From Stramenopiles sp. TOSAG23-3 (Eukaryota > Sar), in assembly GCA_900128585.1 (NCBI GenBank), contig LT642550.1, positions 1 through 14,667 on the forward strand: a stretch of 14,667 nt of DNA. Direction: 5' to 3'. The notes under the pieces were generated by a model. That model was not told the origin of the DNA. It worked only from the letters and a program-made list of their open reading frames with translations, and made no database searches. This document shows, one piece after another, positions 7,540 to 14,667 of this stretch. Position 1 is the first letter of the stretch. The number at the start of each line of letters is the position of its first letter. The position numbers were made by a program, and so were the translations under genes.

Positions 7540-9780
7540 TTAACTTATCCTTCTGACAACTTTCCTCATATGGTACTCATGCAAATCACCTCTGAGAATC
7601 ATTACTTGGATGGCTTTTCGCACCATTGCTTCTGCAAACCCTTTCTCGACAAATTCTTTTACAAGAGTTGCAACAGGGACGTCTGAGCCAACTGAAATTC
7701 GCCTTTTAAATAAACCCTCAATAATTTGAATTCGTTCCCGTGACTGTGGATTGAGCAGCGAGGAGTGACTGGAAGCCATAGACATACTTGCAATACCAGT
7801 CGACACTTTAAACAATCGAATGGCTTCAGCTACATGGGCTGCTGTGACAGACACAGAAAGGCTCATTTTTGCTAAGGCTTCAGATATGCGAACAATTGCC
7901 TCTAGCTGTCGCACAGTTATAGGAATGGAAGATGCTTTTTCATCGCTGGCAACATTTCTTTGTCTTTGAGAGTGACGAATTTTGATGTAATGACTTTGAA
8001 GAATATCTGCCGCACTTTCAGATAGAGAGGGTGCGCATTTCATGCGGCAATATGATATAAAGCGTTTCATAGTACTTATAGTCAAGTCATTATCGTACTC
8101 TAAACCGTTTTTTTCATTTGCGACGATGCCATTAGAGTTAATGTGAACACCCATAACATGCTCCGCGATTTCTCTGTCTTTCTTTTCGTCGCGAATATCT
8201 CGAACGATAAAAATGAGATCGAAACGGGATAAAATTGTTGGCAAAAAATCAATATTTTCAGCTGCCGACTTCGAGTCATCATAACTTCCATACACAGGAT
8301 TTGCTGCTGCGAGTACAGATGATCTTGAATTTAAAATGGTCGTGATTCCAGCTTTGGCAATTGAAATGGTTTGCTGCTCCATTGCTTCATGAATGGCTAC
8401 TCTGTCACTTTCCCTCATTTTGTCAAATTCATCAATGCAACAGACACCTCCGTCTGACAACACCATGGCCCCTCCTTCAAGATAAAACTCGCCTTTTGCA
8501 TCTTTTATCACAGATGCTGTTAAGCCCGCGGCACTGCTACCTTTTCCTGAGGTATACACACCTACAGGTGCAGCTTTTTCCACAAACTTAAGAAATTGAG
8601 ACTTGGCAGTTGAAGGGTCTCCCAGGAGAAGAATGTTGATATCACCGCGCAGTGCCATTCCATCAGGAAGCAGTTTGCGCGATCCACCGAACAACAAACA
8701 TGCAATCGCCTTTTTTATGTCCACAGTGTAGTCGCCAGAAATAGATGGGCAAATGCTTTTCCAAACGTTCTCATATACATTCGAATTTTTTGCTAATGAC
8801 TGGAATTTTTCTTCATCACTTGGATTAAAGGTGACAGCGGCTCGCCCGGATCCTTCTGCAGTTACCCGCATGCCTAACACCTTAAAAAATGGAGTTCGAA
8901 CACTTTGGCTTGCAGTCTGGCTACCGCCTACTCTCTTTTTTGAACTCTTTCGGAAGATAGAGTATACTCCCATTATTGAAACCCTGGTGCCCGGTGAAAC
9001 TCTATCGACAAGGTTTCTGTCTGCGGCGAGCAAAATGTGCCTTGGCATTTCTCCAGTCGGAACTTGCTCTGGGGCCTCTTGGAGCTTAAGTGTTTGCTGA
9101 TCCACATACATCGACTCGTCAGGTACAATTAAGTAAGGGTCAACACCGCACGTTTTGTTTCCAATAAGAGTCTGTTCCACCATACTTTCTCTAACATTTT
9201 GAGATTTACGACATTTTCTGGGTATAGATATTCCCTGATAAGGTTCTGTGCACTTAACGGAAATTGAATCTCCACAGGATCGACACCGCAGAGTGACTGT
9301 GTGCGCCTTAGCCGTGGAGCGACCTGACGAAATAACAATACCAGAAATTTGCAAAAGTGCATTCACGTCAGTCGCGCCCAAATCTCGCATTCGTACACAA
9401 TTTTGCGAGCTACTCAACAGAACCTGGAAATTTGATATCTCTAGTAAAGGAGTCATTAATAATTCACTGACAACTACCCTCAAAGCGTGTTCAAATAAGT
9501 TTATAACTTTGTTTGGTTCCTTTTGAAGAATCTCTAAGAGACGTGGGTCATAGCTGTTCAAGTCTTTGACTTTGACTTCTAAAAAATATTTTCTCCGACG
9601 ATAGTTTTGCAACAGTTTTTCCCTATAGATGAATCGATGTTTGTCCCTGAAAGTTCTTATAAAGTCCTTGAAAATACGTTGGGTTTCAGATGCGGGCAAC
9701 ACAGACGCAGTAGATAGGTGTTCGGTCTGTGGTGCAAGTTGTTGATTGCTGGTGTAAACGCCTCCCACGTCCCAATCCAT
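7540..9780 (-). CDS. MCM5: DNA replication licensing factor MCM5 (MCM2-7 helicase subunit)
   Basis: An intronless gene of 746 residues, starting at ATG 9780-9778 (MDWDVGGVY). The frame is open a little further upstream but has no earlier ATG before a stop. MCM5 is one of the six ATPases of the replicative helicase, loaded at origins in G1 and acting in the nucleus with MCM2. The N-terminal domain holds the zinc-binding cysteines C166, C169, C190 and C211 (CRSC, PRKC, KTCG). The AAA+ core has Walker A GDPSTAKS (387-394, K393), Walker B CIDEFDKM (448-455) and the arginine finger SRFD (R519). The C-terminus has the winged-helix-like region ending KVVRRIS. MCM5-specific signatures include LQEAPEQVPTGEMPRH, VYTSGKGSSAAGLTASV and SSIPITVRQLEAIVRI. 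Length is normal. The spacing between the third and fourth zinc cysteines is about ten residues longer than in animal MCM5. Confidence 0.98.
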   Translation of the reverse strand: MDWDVGGVYTSNQQLAPQTEHLSTASVLPASETQRIFKDFIRTFRDKHRFIYREKLLQNYRRRKYFLEVKVKDLNSYDPRLLEILQKEPNKVINLFEHALRVVVSELLMTPLLEISNFQVLLSSSQNCVRMRDLGATDVNALLQISGIVISSGRSTAKAHTVTLRCRSCGDSISVKCTEPYQGISIPRKCRKSQNVRESMVEQTLIGNKTCGVDPYLIVPDESMYVDQQTLKLQEAPEQVPTGEMPRHILLAADRNLVDRVSPGTRVSIMGVYSIFRKSSKKRVGGSQTASQSVRTPFFKVLGMRVTAEGSGRAAVTFNPSDEEKFQSLAKNSNVYENVWKSICPSISGDYTVDIKKAIACLLFGGSRKLLPDGMALRGDINILLLGDPSTAKSQFLKFVEKAAPVGVYTSGKGSSAAGLTASVIKDAKGEFYLEGGAMVLSDGGVCCIDEFDKMRESDRVAIHEAMEQQTISIAKAGITTILNSRSSVLAAANPVYGSYDDSKSAAENIDFLPTILSRFDLIFIVRDIRDEKKDREIAEHVMGVHINSNGIVANEKNGLEYDNDLTISTMKRFISYCRMKCAPSLSESAADILQSHYIKIRHSQRQRNVASDEKASSIPITVRQLEAIVRISEALAKMSLSVSVTAAHVAEAIRLFKVSTGIASMSMASSHSSLLNPQSRERIQIIEGLFKRRISVGSDVPVATLVKEFVEKGFAEAMVRKAIQVMILRGDLHEYHMRKVVRRIS

Positions 9781-11700
9781 AGAAAAGGACAAATTATTGA
9801 TTAGTACAGGGATTAAACTTTGGGCAACTTAGGCGTTTTTTGAAACAAGCAAGACGTACATATAATCCTATTTGAAAAAATAGGATTGTAAGAAGAGCAG
9901 CAAGTGCACAACTCTTCGAGCAAAATTAACGGATACGGCATGGCAGAAAACGGAAAAGTCTGAAAGACGGAGCCCATCAAATATTTTTCATATGATAAAA
10001 TATTATAATTTTTTTTTATTATTACAGTATTATTACAGTATATTGTTTTAATAAAAAATCTTCGTAATGTACAATATTTACGTAATACTTTTTTATAATA
10101 GACCTACCACAAAAGCATAAATGTCAGTCGTCTTCTGTCCAGCAGAGGAGAAGTATTGTGTACAATAAAAGGAGTACACCCCGTTCAAGAGAATACTGTG
10201 ACCTGTGATCCATCTCAGAACAAACGCAGAAGGATAAAGGAAGGGTTTTACAAAAAACACTTTTTCTTCCGTACTACGAGTAAACTTTGATTTATTGAAT
10301 TGAAATCTAAAATCTATTTAATCTATTAGCTGTATCGATGCTTTTCCTTCCTTCGGTGATAGGGGTATAATGGAATGATCTCATTCCCGCCATTTTTCTG
10401 TTTTCTGAGATGCCTTGGAACCGCTCTTTAACTACCTTGGTACAGCTTTCTGAAAATATTATTTTTACAAGACTTGACGCATTATTTTATTTTCAACTTT
10501 TTACTAGGACTGTATGTAGTGTTTACAAATAATTTGTTTCCCTTCAATTGCCAATATGAGAAAATTTGGACTTATTGATGGCGCTCTTAAATAAGCCCAA
10601 AATAAAACATACATCAGCAGAGATACGCAACCTGGGTACCCCAGTTGTAGTAAGCTGAGCTTTAAGCCCCCCGGTCCTCGCAGTTTTTAAGGATTCTGCG
10701 GAACCGACTTCAAAAAGGTCACTTTTCCAAATAGTAGAATTTTCACTGCTGTGTATCATATATGGAGTTTGCAGCAAAATAACAAAACATTGTTCTCATT
10801 TTTTAAAAATAAAAACACATTATTTCATTTATTTTAATAAACTACACCAATAATTGTATGCCGAGGGCAGCCGAGGGGATCGGGTACCACGGATTTATTT
10901 TGATTCTATTTTACATTTCATGGGATCCTCTAATTGAGGTGTAACAGCAGGGAGGCCCTAAGTATAATTGACCTAATTGTCGATAGAATGGCAGGAGCCG
11001 CTCGGTAGAGATTGTAAGCATTCATATAGACACAGCACCCTTCGCTATGCTTTTCCTATTCGGCTGATAACTCAACACTCAGGCCAATTATTTGTAGTGA
11101 ATCGATCCGTTTACGTTTAGTTTAATAATAATTTTTTTCCTTCTTCTTCTTCATCACCCATTATTTTCTTCCTCCGCTCCTTCCTTGTTGTGGTGGTGTT
11201 AATTATAATAATAATAACTTATTATTTTAGTAGTAGAAGAAGAGAAGAAGGAGATAATTAAGTTTTCACTAATCCCAAGTGATCAATGAGACCGATGAAA
11301 CAGCTTCCTTTATGCGCTAAGAATTTCTTTGTTATTTATATGCTATTTGACATAATGGTATTTGCCTGCTACATCCTATTCAAACACTAATCTATCAAAG
11401 TTCATTAGAATACCTTGAAGTACAACCGAAAAAACATGTAAAGTTGAATTCTCATATATACAAGTATAATGTTAATAGGCAGATAGTATTTGATGTATTG
11501 CAGCGAATTGAGTATACCTCCATTTCATTAGAATACACTTTCGTGTAAATAAAATAAGATGCGGTTGTTTAAACATGTAATTACAAAGAGTACATACAAA
11601 TACCGATTAATAAAGGCATGACATTTACAGTTACTGTACCTAACTTTTGGCGTAACCCTACAAAAAGTCGGGGGTGGGACACACACCTCGCATAAGATTA
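9781..11700. other. Long non-coding AT-rich region
   Basis: No supported gene. Besides the MCM5 upstream region and its hairpin, it holds an 11-bp tandem duplication of TATTATTACAG (10017-10038), a short GCCGAGGG duplication (10860-10878), and an imperfect inverted repeat of pyrimidine-rich (about 11119-11152) and purine-rich (about 11231-11262) sequence around a TAATAATAA core. Minus-strand open frames near 10544-10777 and 11528-11716 have no recognisable product. The first begins at TTG. Confidence 0.5.
9861..9890. repeat. Perfect 10-bp hairpin with GAAA loop upstream of MCM5
   Basis: AATCCTATTT (9864-9873), GAAA, then AAATAGGATT (9878-9887). The arms can extend to 13 pairs with one G-T wobble. 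It lies about 80-110 bases upstream of the MCM5 start codon, so it could fall in the promoter or 5' leader. On the plus strand the loop is GAAA; on the MCM5 strand it is TTTC. It could equally be a palindromic protein-binding site or chance in AT-rich DNA. Confidence 0.7.
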
Positions 11701-11729
11701 GAGGAATCCCATCCATTTAATTCACAATT

Positions 11730-11801
11730 ACATACACACAGTATGTGAATGAATCTTAATTCTTTAGCATTTAACTAATAATCACATACACACAGTATGT
11801 G
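11730..11801. repeat. Two palindromic ACATACACACAGTATGTG units spaced 54 bp
   Basis: ACATACACACAGTATGTG occurs at 11730-11747 and again at 11784-11801. Each contains the inverted repeat CATAC/GTATG, and each is followed by a similar GAATCTTRATT. The tandem pair sits at the 3' edge of the decayed coding region at 11851-12494 (minus strand). Confidence 0.85.
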
Positions 11802-11850
11802 GTGAATCTTGATTATATTTTCGTTCTCGTCGGTGTTATACATATATCTG

Positions 11851-12494
11851 GTCAGGTTGGTGGGCTAAATCTTTCTTCAGATGAAGAACTGTCGTCAATC
11901 TTCTGGGGTCTGTCTCTTTTTGGCTGGGAAAGACTTTGGTTGAAAATGATAAGCTCGTCACATCTTCGCCATACGAAGAGCTGCCGTCTATCTTTTGGGG
12001 TCTGTATCTTTTTAACTTCGTTTGTTTGTTCTTAGCTAAATCAACTGGCGCTGCTTTGTAGATTCCGACACACTTTTTACGAGCTCCTTTAGTAGTTCCA
12101 ATCCAGTTTTCAGAGAAATGAAAGTTTCTGTCTTTCTGGAAGACCCGCTGCAGAAGAGGGGTTGCAAAATCCTTAGCGAATCGCGTAGTAACCAAGGGTC
12201 CGCACTTGGAATCATATTGTGGGATGGTGGTATATTAGTGCGTCGCCTCTGAGGTGAGGTTCCTGCGATATTGCGTTTTGAAGAAGTGAGTACCTTTGGT
12301 TTAACCTCCATTTCTGTTGGGCGTCCCATGTATGCCCCGCGAGATTACTGGCCGTGTCCATGTGGGTGTCGTAGTTTAATGAATATCAGTTCGTGCCGAT
12401 CTACTATAAGGCATGCTAGATGGTTCATCATCATTTTTCGTCGCCTCTGAAAATCAGGGAGATCGCATACCTGGTGCCCTGCTTTTGCTTTCAT
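11851..12494 (-). pseudogene. Decayed coding region with Ser-rich acidic modules (copy A)
   Basis: Coding-like sequence runs down the minus strand but switches frame and meets stops. It has a 49-residue ATG frame (12494-12345, with a QRRRKMMMNHL stretch), then a 97-residue ATG frame (12329-12036), and an overlapping frame (about 12195 downwards) containing FHFSENWIGTTKGARKKCVG followed by a basic stretch. This leads into PQKIDGSSSYGED (about 12000) and, after a frameshift, PQKIDDSSSSEERFSPPT (about 11900). The two acidic modules are repeats of each other and match copy B at 12708-12876. No full-length product can be made. A transposase origin is possible but unproven: the T-x-G-x-R-x-K-C wording loosely recalls the C-terminal zinc ribbon of piggyBac-like transposases. 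Confidence 0.4.
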
Positions 12495-12556
12495 GGTCCC
12501 ATGGTATCCAAGGACGAAGAAGATGTACCTTTTGAAAGTGTTACGAGCCGCGTTGA

Positions 12557-12609
12557 AAACGTTAAATTAAGAAGAAGAAGAAACCTAATTTAGAAACGTT
12601 AAATTAAGA
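12557..12609. repeat. 16-bp direct repeat AAACGTTAAATTAAGA
   Basis: Perfect copies lie at 12557-12572 and 12594-12609, 37 bp apart, just upstream of copy A and between the two inverted copies. They may be part of an element border or a replication-slippage product. Nothing links them to a known site. Confidence 0.85.
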
Positions 12610-12707
12610 TAACTGAATTTTCTTTTTTTTTCTTTCTCAAGGTAACATATTTAAAACAAAATAGAAATATTTACTTTGTAATTTAGATCAATTAATTAGT
12701 TTTTTTC

Positions 12708-12991
12708 TCCCCAAGAGATTGGTAGCTTGTCGTCGGGCGAAGAAATGCGGTCTCCATCATTTTCATCTGAAGGTTTTCACCAGTTAGAAAGAGAAAAAAA
12801 TAGTCCCCAGGAGACTGGTGGCAGTTCCTCATCGGAAGAATAATTTAGCCCATCAACATCACCCGACGTATGTATAGCACAACGTAAGAATACCCCTGAC
12901 ACCCAGGATATTCGCTCCCGCTTGGATAGCCCCGGCTATACAAAAACCAATATCAGCCACTGTTCAAGCCGCAGCGAGTTGCACCGAGGAT
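12708..12991 (+). pseudogene. Decayed coding region with Ser-rich acidic modules (copy B)
   Basis: The plus-strand frame reads PQEIGSLSSGEEMRSPSFSS, then about 33 residues later PQETGGSSSSEE, an in-frame TAA at 12840-12842, and then on through FSPSTSPDVCIA towards a TAA near 12991. It aligns with copy A over both modules and the following FSP(P/S)T...PD(I/V)CI, so the two are inverted copies of one sequence. No ATG opens the frame. The sequence just upstream (TTTACTTTGTAATTTAG, about 12671) resembles 13397-13414 in front of the right-hand ORF, and a pyrimidine run before CCCCAAG could be a splice acceptor. Function unknown. The stop and missing start suggest a relic or an exon. Confidence 0.4.
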
Positions 12992-13243
12992 AAGGAACTG
13001 ATTATACAAACGGTAATATCGTCCGTGCAGAGGATGCACTGCCTAGTATGTACTATTTTTCAAACACGCCTAGGGGTGAACCGGTTGACTAAGGTAAAAG
13101 TGGTTTCGCGGATGCCCCTTTGCCATCTGAACGTAATTGGGGTGCCAGGAGGGTAGCATCACCCCGACTGCTCTAAGAGTAAGTAACGTTGGGAACAATG
13201 TCAGGTCAATGGTGAATAGAAGAACGATTATTAATTTTCAATA
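12992..13243. other. Higher-GC block of unknown origin
   Basis: This block is visibly richer in G and C than the flanks and holds no ATG-started frame of note. Around 13170-13230 the plus strand reads TALRVSNVGNN.RSMVNRR, which faintly recalls the LRVGTWNVRSM start of endonuclease domains in non-LTR retrotransposons, but two indels would be needed. It is not called as an element. Confidence 0.3.
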
Positions 13244-13355
13244 GATGTTCACAAAAGCAAAAAGATAAAAGAAAAGAAACAACGAGAAAAAAAAAGCGAA
13301 AGTAATAGAAACTCGAGACGGAAGAAGAAAAGAAAATTGAGACGGAAAAAATAAT
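13244..13355 (+). repeat. Purine-rich tract
   Basis: About 100 bases are overwhelmingly A and G on the plus strand, with GAGACGGAA repeated at 13315-13323 and 13339-13347. It separates the higher-GC block from the right-hand repeat element. Such tracts can form triplex DNA or sit at retroelement ends, but nothing here decides between them. Confidence 0.7.
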
Positions 13356-13379
13356 AACCTGAGTGTGCTTTACAATCAA

Positions 13380-13990
13380 AAACAATAATTGAAAACATTT
13401 ACTTGTAATTTAGTACCTCAATACAATCCAGTAGTGAGCAATCCAGTAATGCCGCGACCCTAATTATTGGTGTCACCCTCGAACAACGGCACAGACGTAC
13501 AATTATCAATGCAATCGTCAGAGGAAGGGGACCTGAGCATCGCCAGCAGGACGAGATACCAACTAGCACGCCAAAGAACCACAACCACAGCAGCACTGCA
13601 CACCGAATCTTCACCATCGCAACAGAACCCACAAACGCCGATTACGCACACCGACCCAAACGACCCTCTTCCGACACCTCAATTCACAAATGACATTTCC
13701 CTGACAACGAGCACCCTTAAAACATCCACGCCGCTGCTTGCAAAATCACAAAGGACTGATTCATTCACGAGCGAGACATCGGATGAGGAAGTTGACTACG
13801 GGTCTTTTGACACCGACACAAACCGACATACTGATTAGGTTCATGCATGGAGTACATATGAGAATGATAGTCCAGACTAAGTGACAAGAGTATATTTTTT
13901 TAGTAAAATCTCAGGAGCAGAGATAAGTTCGCATTACATGAAGACGATAAATTTTAACTACTTAAATGACAGACAATTTTTGGTTTTAAT
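13380..13990 (+). mobile_element. Repeat element, right-edge copy (inverted relative to left edge)
   Basis: This plus-strand copy has a leader containing TTTACTTGTAATTTAG, an ORF, and a tail with TTCATGCATGGAGTACA (13842), AAGTGACAAG, CAGGAGCAGAGATAAGTTCG and TTAAATGACAGACA (13962-13975). All of these recur in reverse at 28-620. The two copies therefore form a large inverted pair enclosing all three conserved genes. Similarity judged by eye over the ORF core is high (about 85%). A related tail fragment is at 6940-7027 and another at about 14570-14667, so the family is multi-copy. Confidence 0.6.
13509..13838 (+). CDS. Small repeat-borne ORF, Ser/Thr/Pro-rich acidic protein
   Basis: This runs from the first ATG (13509) to TAG, 109 residues. 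An open frame continues upstream to 13464 without another ATG. It starts MQSSEEGDLSIASR, is rich in Thr, Ser, Pro and Gln in the middle, and ends with an acidic stretch SDEEVDYGSFDTD. It has no membrane segment, cysteines, or recognised domain. This copy is intact where the left-edge copy is frameshifted and truncated. The preservation of the protein pattern between copies (ALHTESSP, QQNPQ, PNDPLPTPQ) suggests it was once translated. It may be an N-terminal exon of a larger element protein, whose rest is not seen. I do not assign a function. Confidence 0.35.
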   Translation: MQSSEEGDLSIASRTRYQLARQRTTTTAALHTESSPSQQNPQTPITHTDPNDPLPTPQFTNDISLTTSTLKTSTPLLAKSQRTDSFTSETSDEEVDYGSFDTDTNRHTD

Positions 13991-14667
13991 TTAGATAAAC
14001 TGAATCAGTTTTTTTTTAAATTATAAATGGGGTACATAAGAGGGATAAAGTGAAGACTAAAAGACAGGAATTGTCTCTCTTATGATATTAACTTTTTGTT
14101 GCTATTTGCTTGTTATCTTGTCTTCCTTGTTTGATGGATATGGTACAGAATACAGAATATGCTGAGAGTAATGATGCAAAGACTATACGAATACGCCCTG
14201 AAGTGGAAAATCAACGATACTCTTCACCGGTATAGATCTTCAGAAGATACATATACGCCAATTATGTATACGACCAGGTCACCTTACGCCAAGACTAATC
14301 AGAATAGGTTTTGGGGCAGATCCAGGCATCTACAACACAATAATAGCCGTTGTCTCAAACAATCTTATGATAGTTTGACAGACGACCATCAGAATATTTT
14401 TTCGGATAGACCCAGACATGTACAAAACATATTCAGACATCTATCTGGCAAAAATTGTATTCTGGAACACAAGGAGGAGTTTTGGTTCTTGAATTAGTTT
14501 GCCTAATGTTTTTTCTTTTGTAGTGTCTTAAAACATACTATTTATGCATGATTAGTTTTTAAAATAATTCAGTTCGCAGTACATTAATATTATTTCATAG
14601 AGCAGTACAACAGACAACGAGCACCTCAAAAAAAAATAAGCCGCTGTTTACTTGCCAGTTGGAATCT
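13991..14667. repeat. Right-end repeat fragments, no supported gene
   Basis: The block 14186-14492 is the longer relative of 7142-7372. An ATG frame (14159-14497, 112 codons) covers it, but a second frame also gives a recurring peptide (IRPEVENQRYSSP), partly shared with 6628-6660 (RPEVENQ) and interrupted by stops, so the true coding frame, if any, is unclear. At 14570-14667 a further partial copy of the edge element appears: TTCAGTTCGCAGTAC, then CAGACAACGAGCACCT and AAGCCGCTG, matching the ORF region at about 13705-13738 and the minus strand at about 348-396. It is cut by the window end. Confidence 0.45.

Noticed and set aside
9781-9792. Upstream TTG as MCM5 start (four extra residues)
   Set aside because: Eukaryotic initiation at TTG is unlikely. 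The first ATG at 9780 begins MDWDVGGVY, which fits the usual start of MCM5.
10544-10777. 77-codon minus-strand open frame
   Set aside because: It begins at TTG, has no domain and lies in otherwise featureless DNA.
1-14667. tRNA, rRNA, CRISPR or bacterial operon signals
   Set aside because: I looked for tRNA T-loop patterns, regularly spaced short repeats and ribosome-binding-site-linked gene runs and found none that hold up. The clear intron and mitochondrial presequence argue for a eukaryotic nuclear region.

Overview
This is nuclear DNA from a eukaryote. Three conserved protein genes sit in AT-rich, repeat-laden intergenic DNA: a mitochondrial 2-oxoglutarate dehydrogenase E2 subunit (DLST, minus strand, 921-2165), a multi-pass DUF389 membrane protein (plus strand, 4432-6273, one 105-nt spliceosomal intron) and the replicative helicase subunit MCM5 (minus strand, 7540-9780). 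DLST carries a mitochondrial presequence, and the intron has GTAAGT, TACTAAC and TAG signals, so the window is not bacterial. Two of the three genes are uninterrupted and the third has one short intron, which suggests an intron-poor alga or protist. The plant-like Walker A wording in MCM5 and a eukaryotic DUF389 gene fit an algal source, for example a red alga or a stramenopile. This placement is a guess.

Layout. 28-620: a decayed repeat element on the minus strand with a frameshifted acidic/Ser-Thr-rich ORF. 921-2165: DLST. 2166-4431: mostly non-coding, with a (GGT)8 tract, a possible TATA box and two weak ORFs. 4432-6273: DUF389 gene. 6274-7539: a cluster of short repeats, including a MITE-like unit and a near-perfect palindrome. 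7540-9780: MCM5. 9781-11700: non-coding AT-rich DNA with a sharp hairpin just upstream of MCM5. 11700-12500: a decayed minus-strand coding region (copy A) ending in Ser-rich acidic modules. 12650-12990: a second, plus-strand copy of those modules (copy B). 13244-13355: a purine-rich tract. 13380-14667: a plus-strand relative of the element at the left edge, followed by further repeat fragments.

The three conserved genes are unrelated in function (TCA cycle, unknown membrane role, DNA replication) and show no sign of acting together. The most interesting material is the repeat layer. A family with the core TTAAATAACAGCCA occurs about nine times in both orientations. An ORF-bearing member of that family lies in inverted orientation at both window edges. 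A separate inverted pair (A/B) encodes a repeated P-Q-x-x-x-x-S-S-S acidic module. I read these as decayed transposable elements, but I could not identify a transposase with confidence. I see no tRNA, rRNA or CRISPR array.
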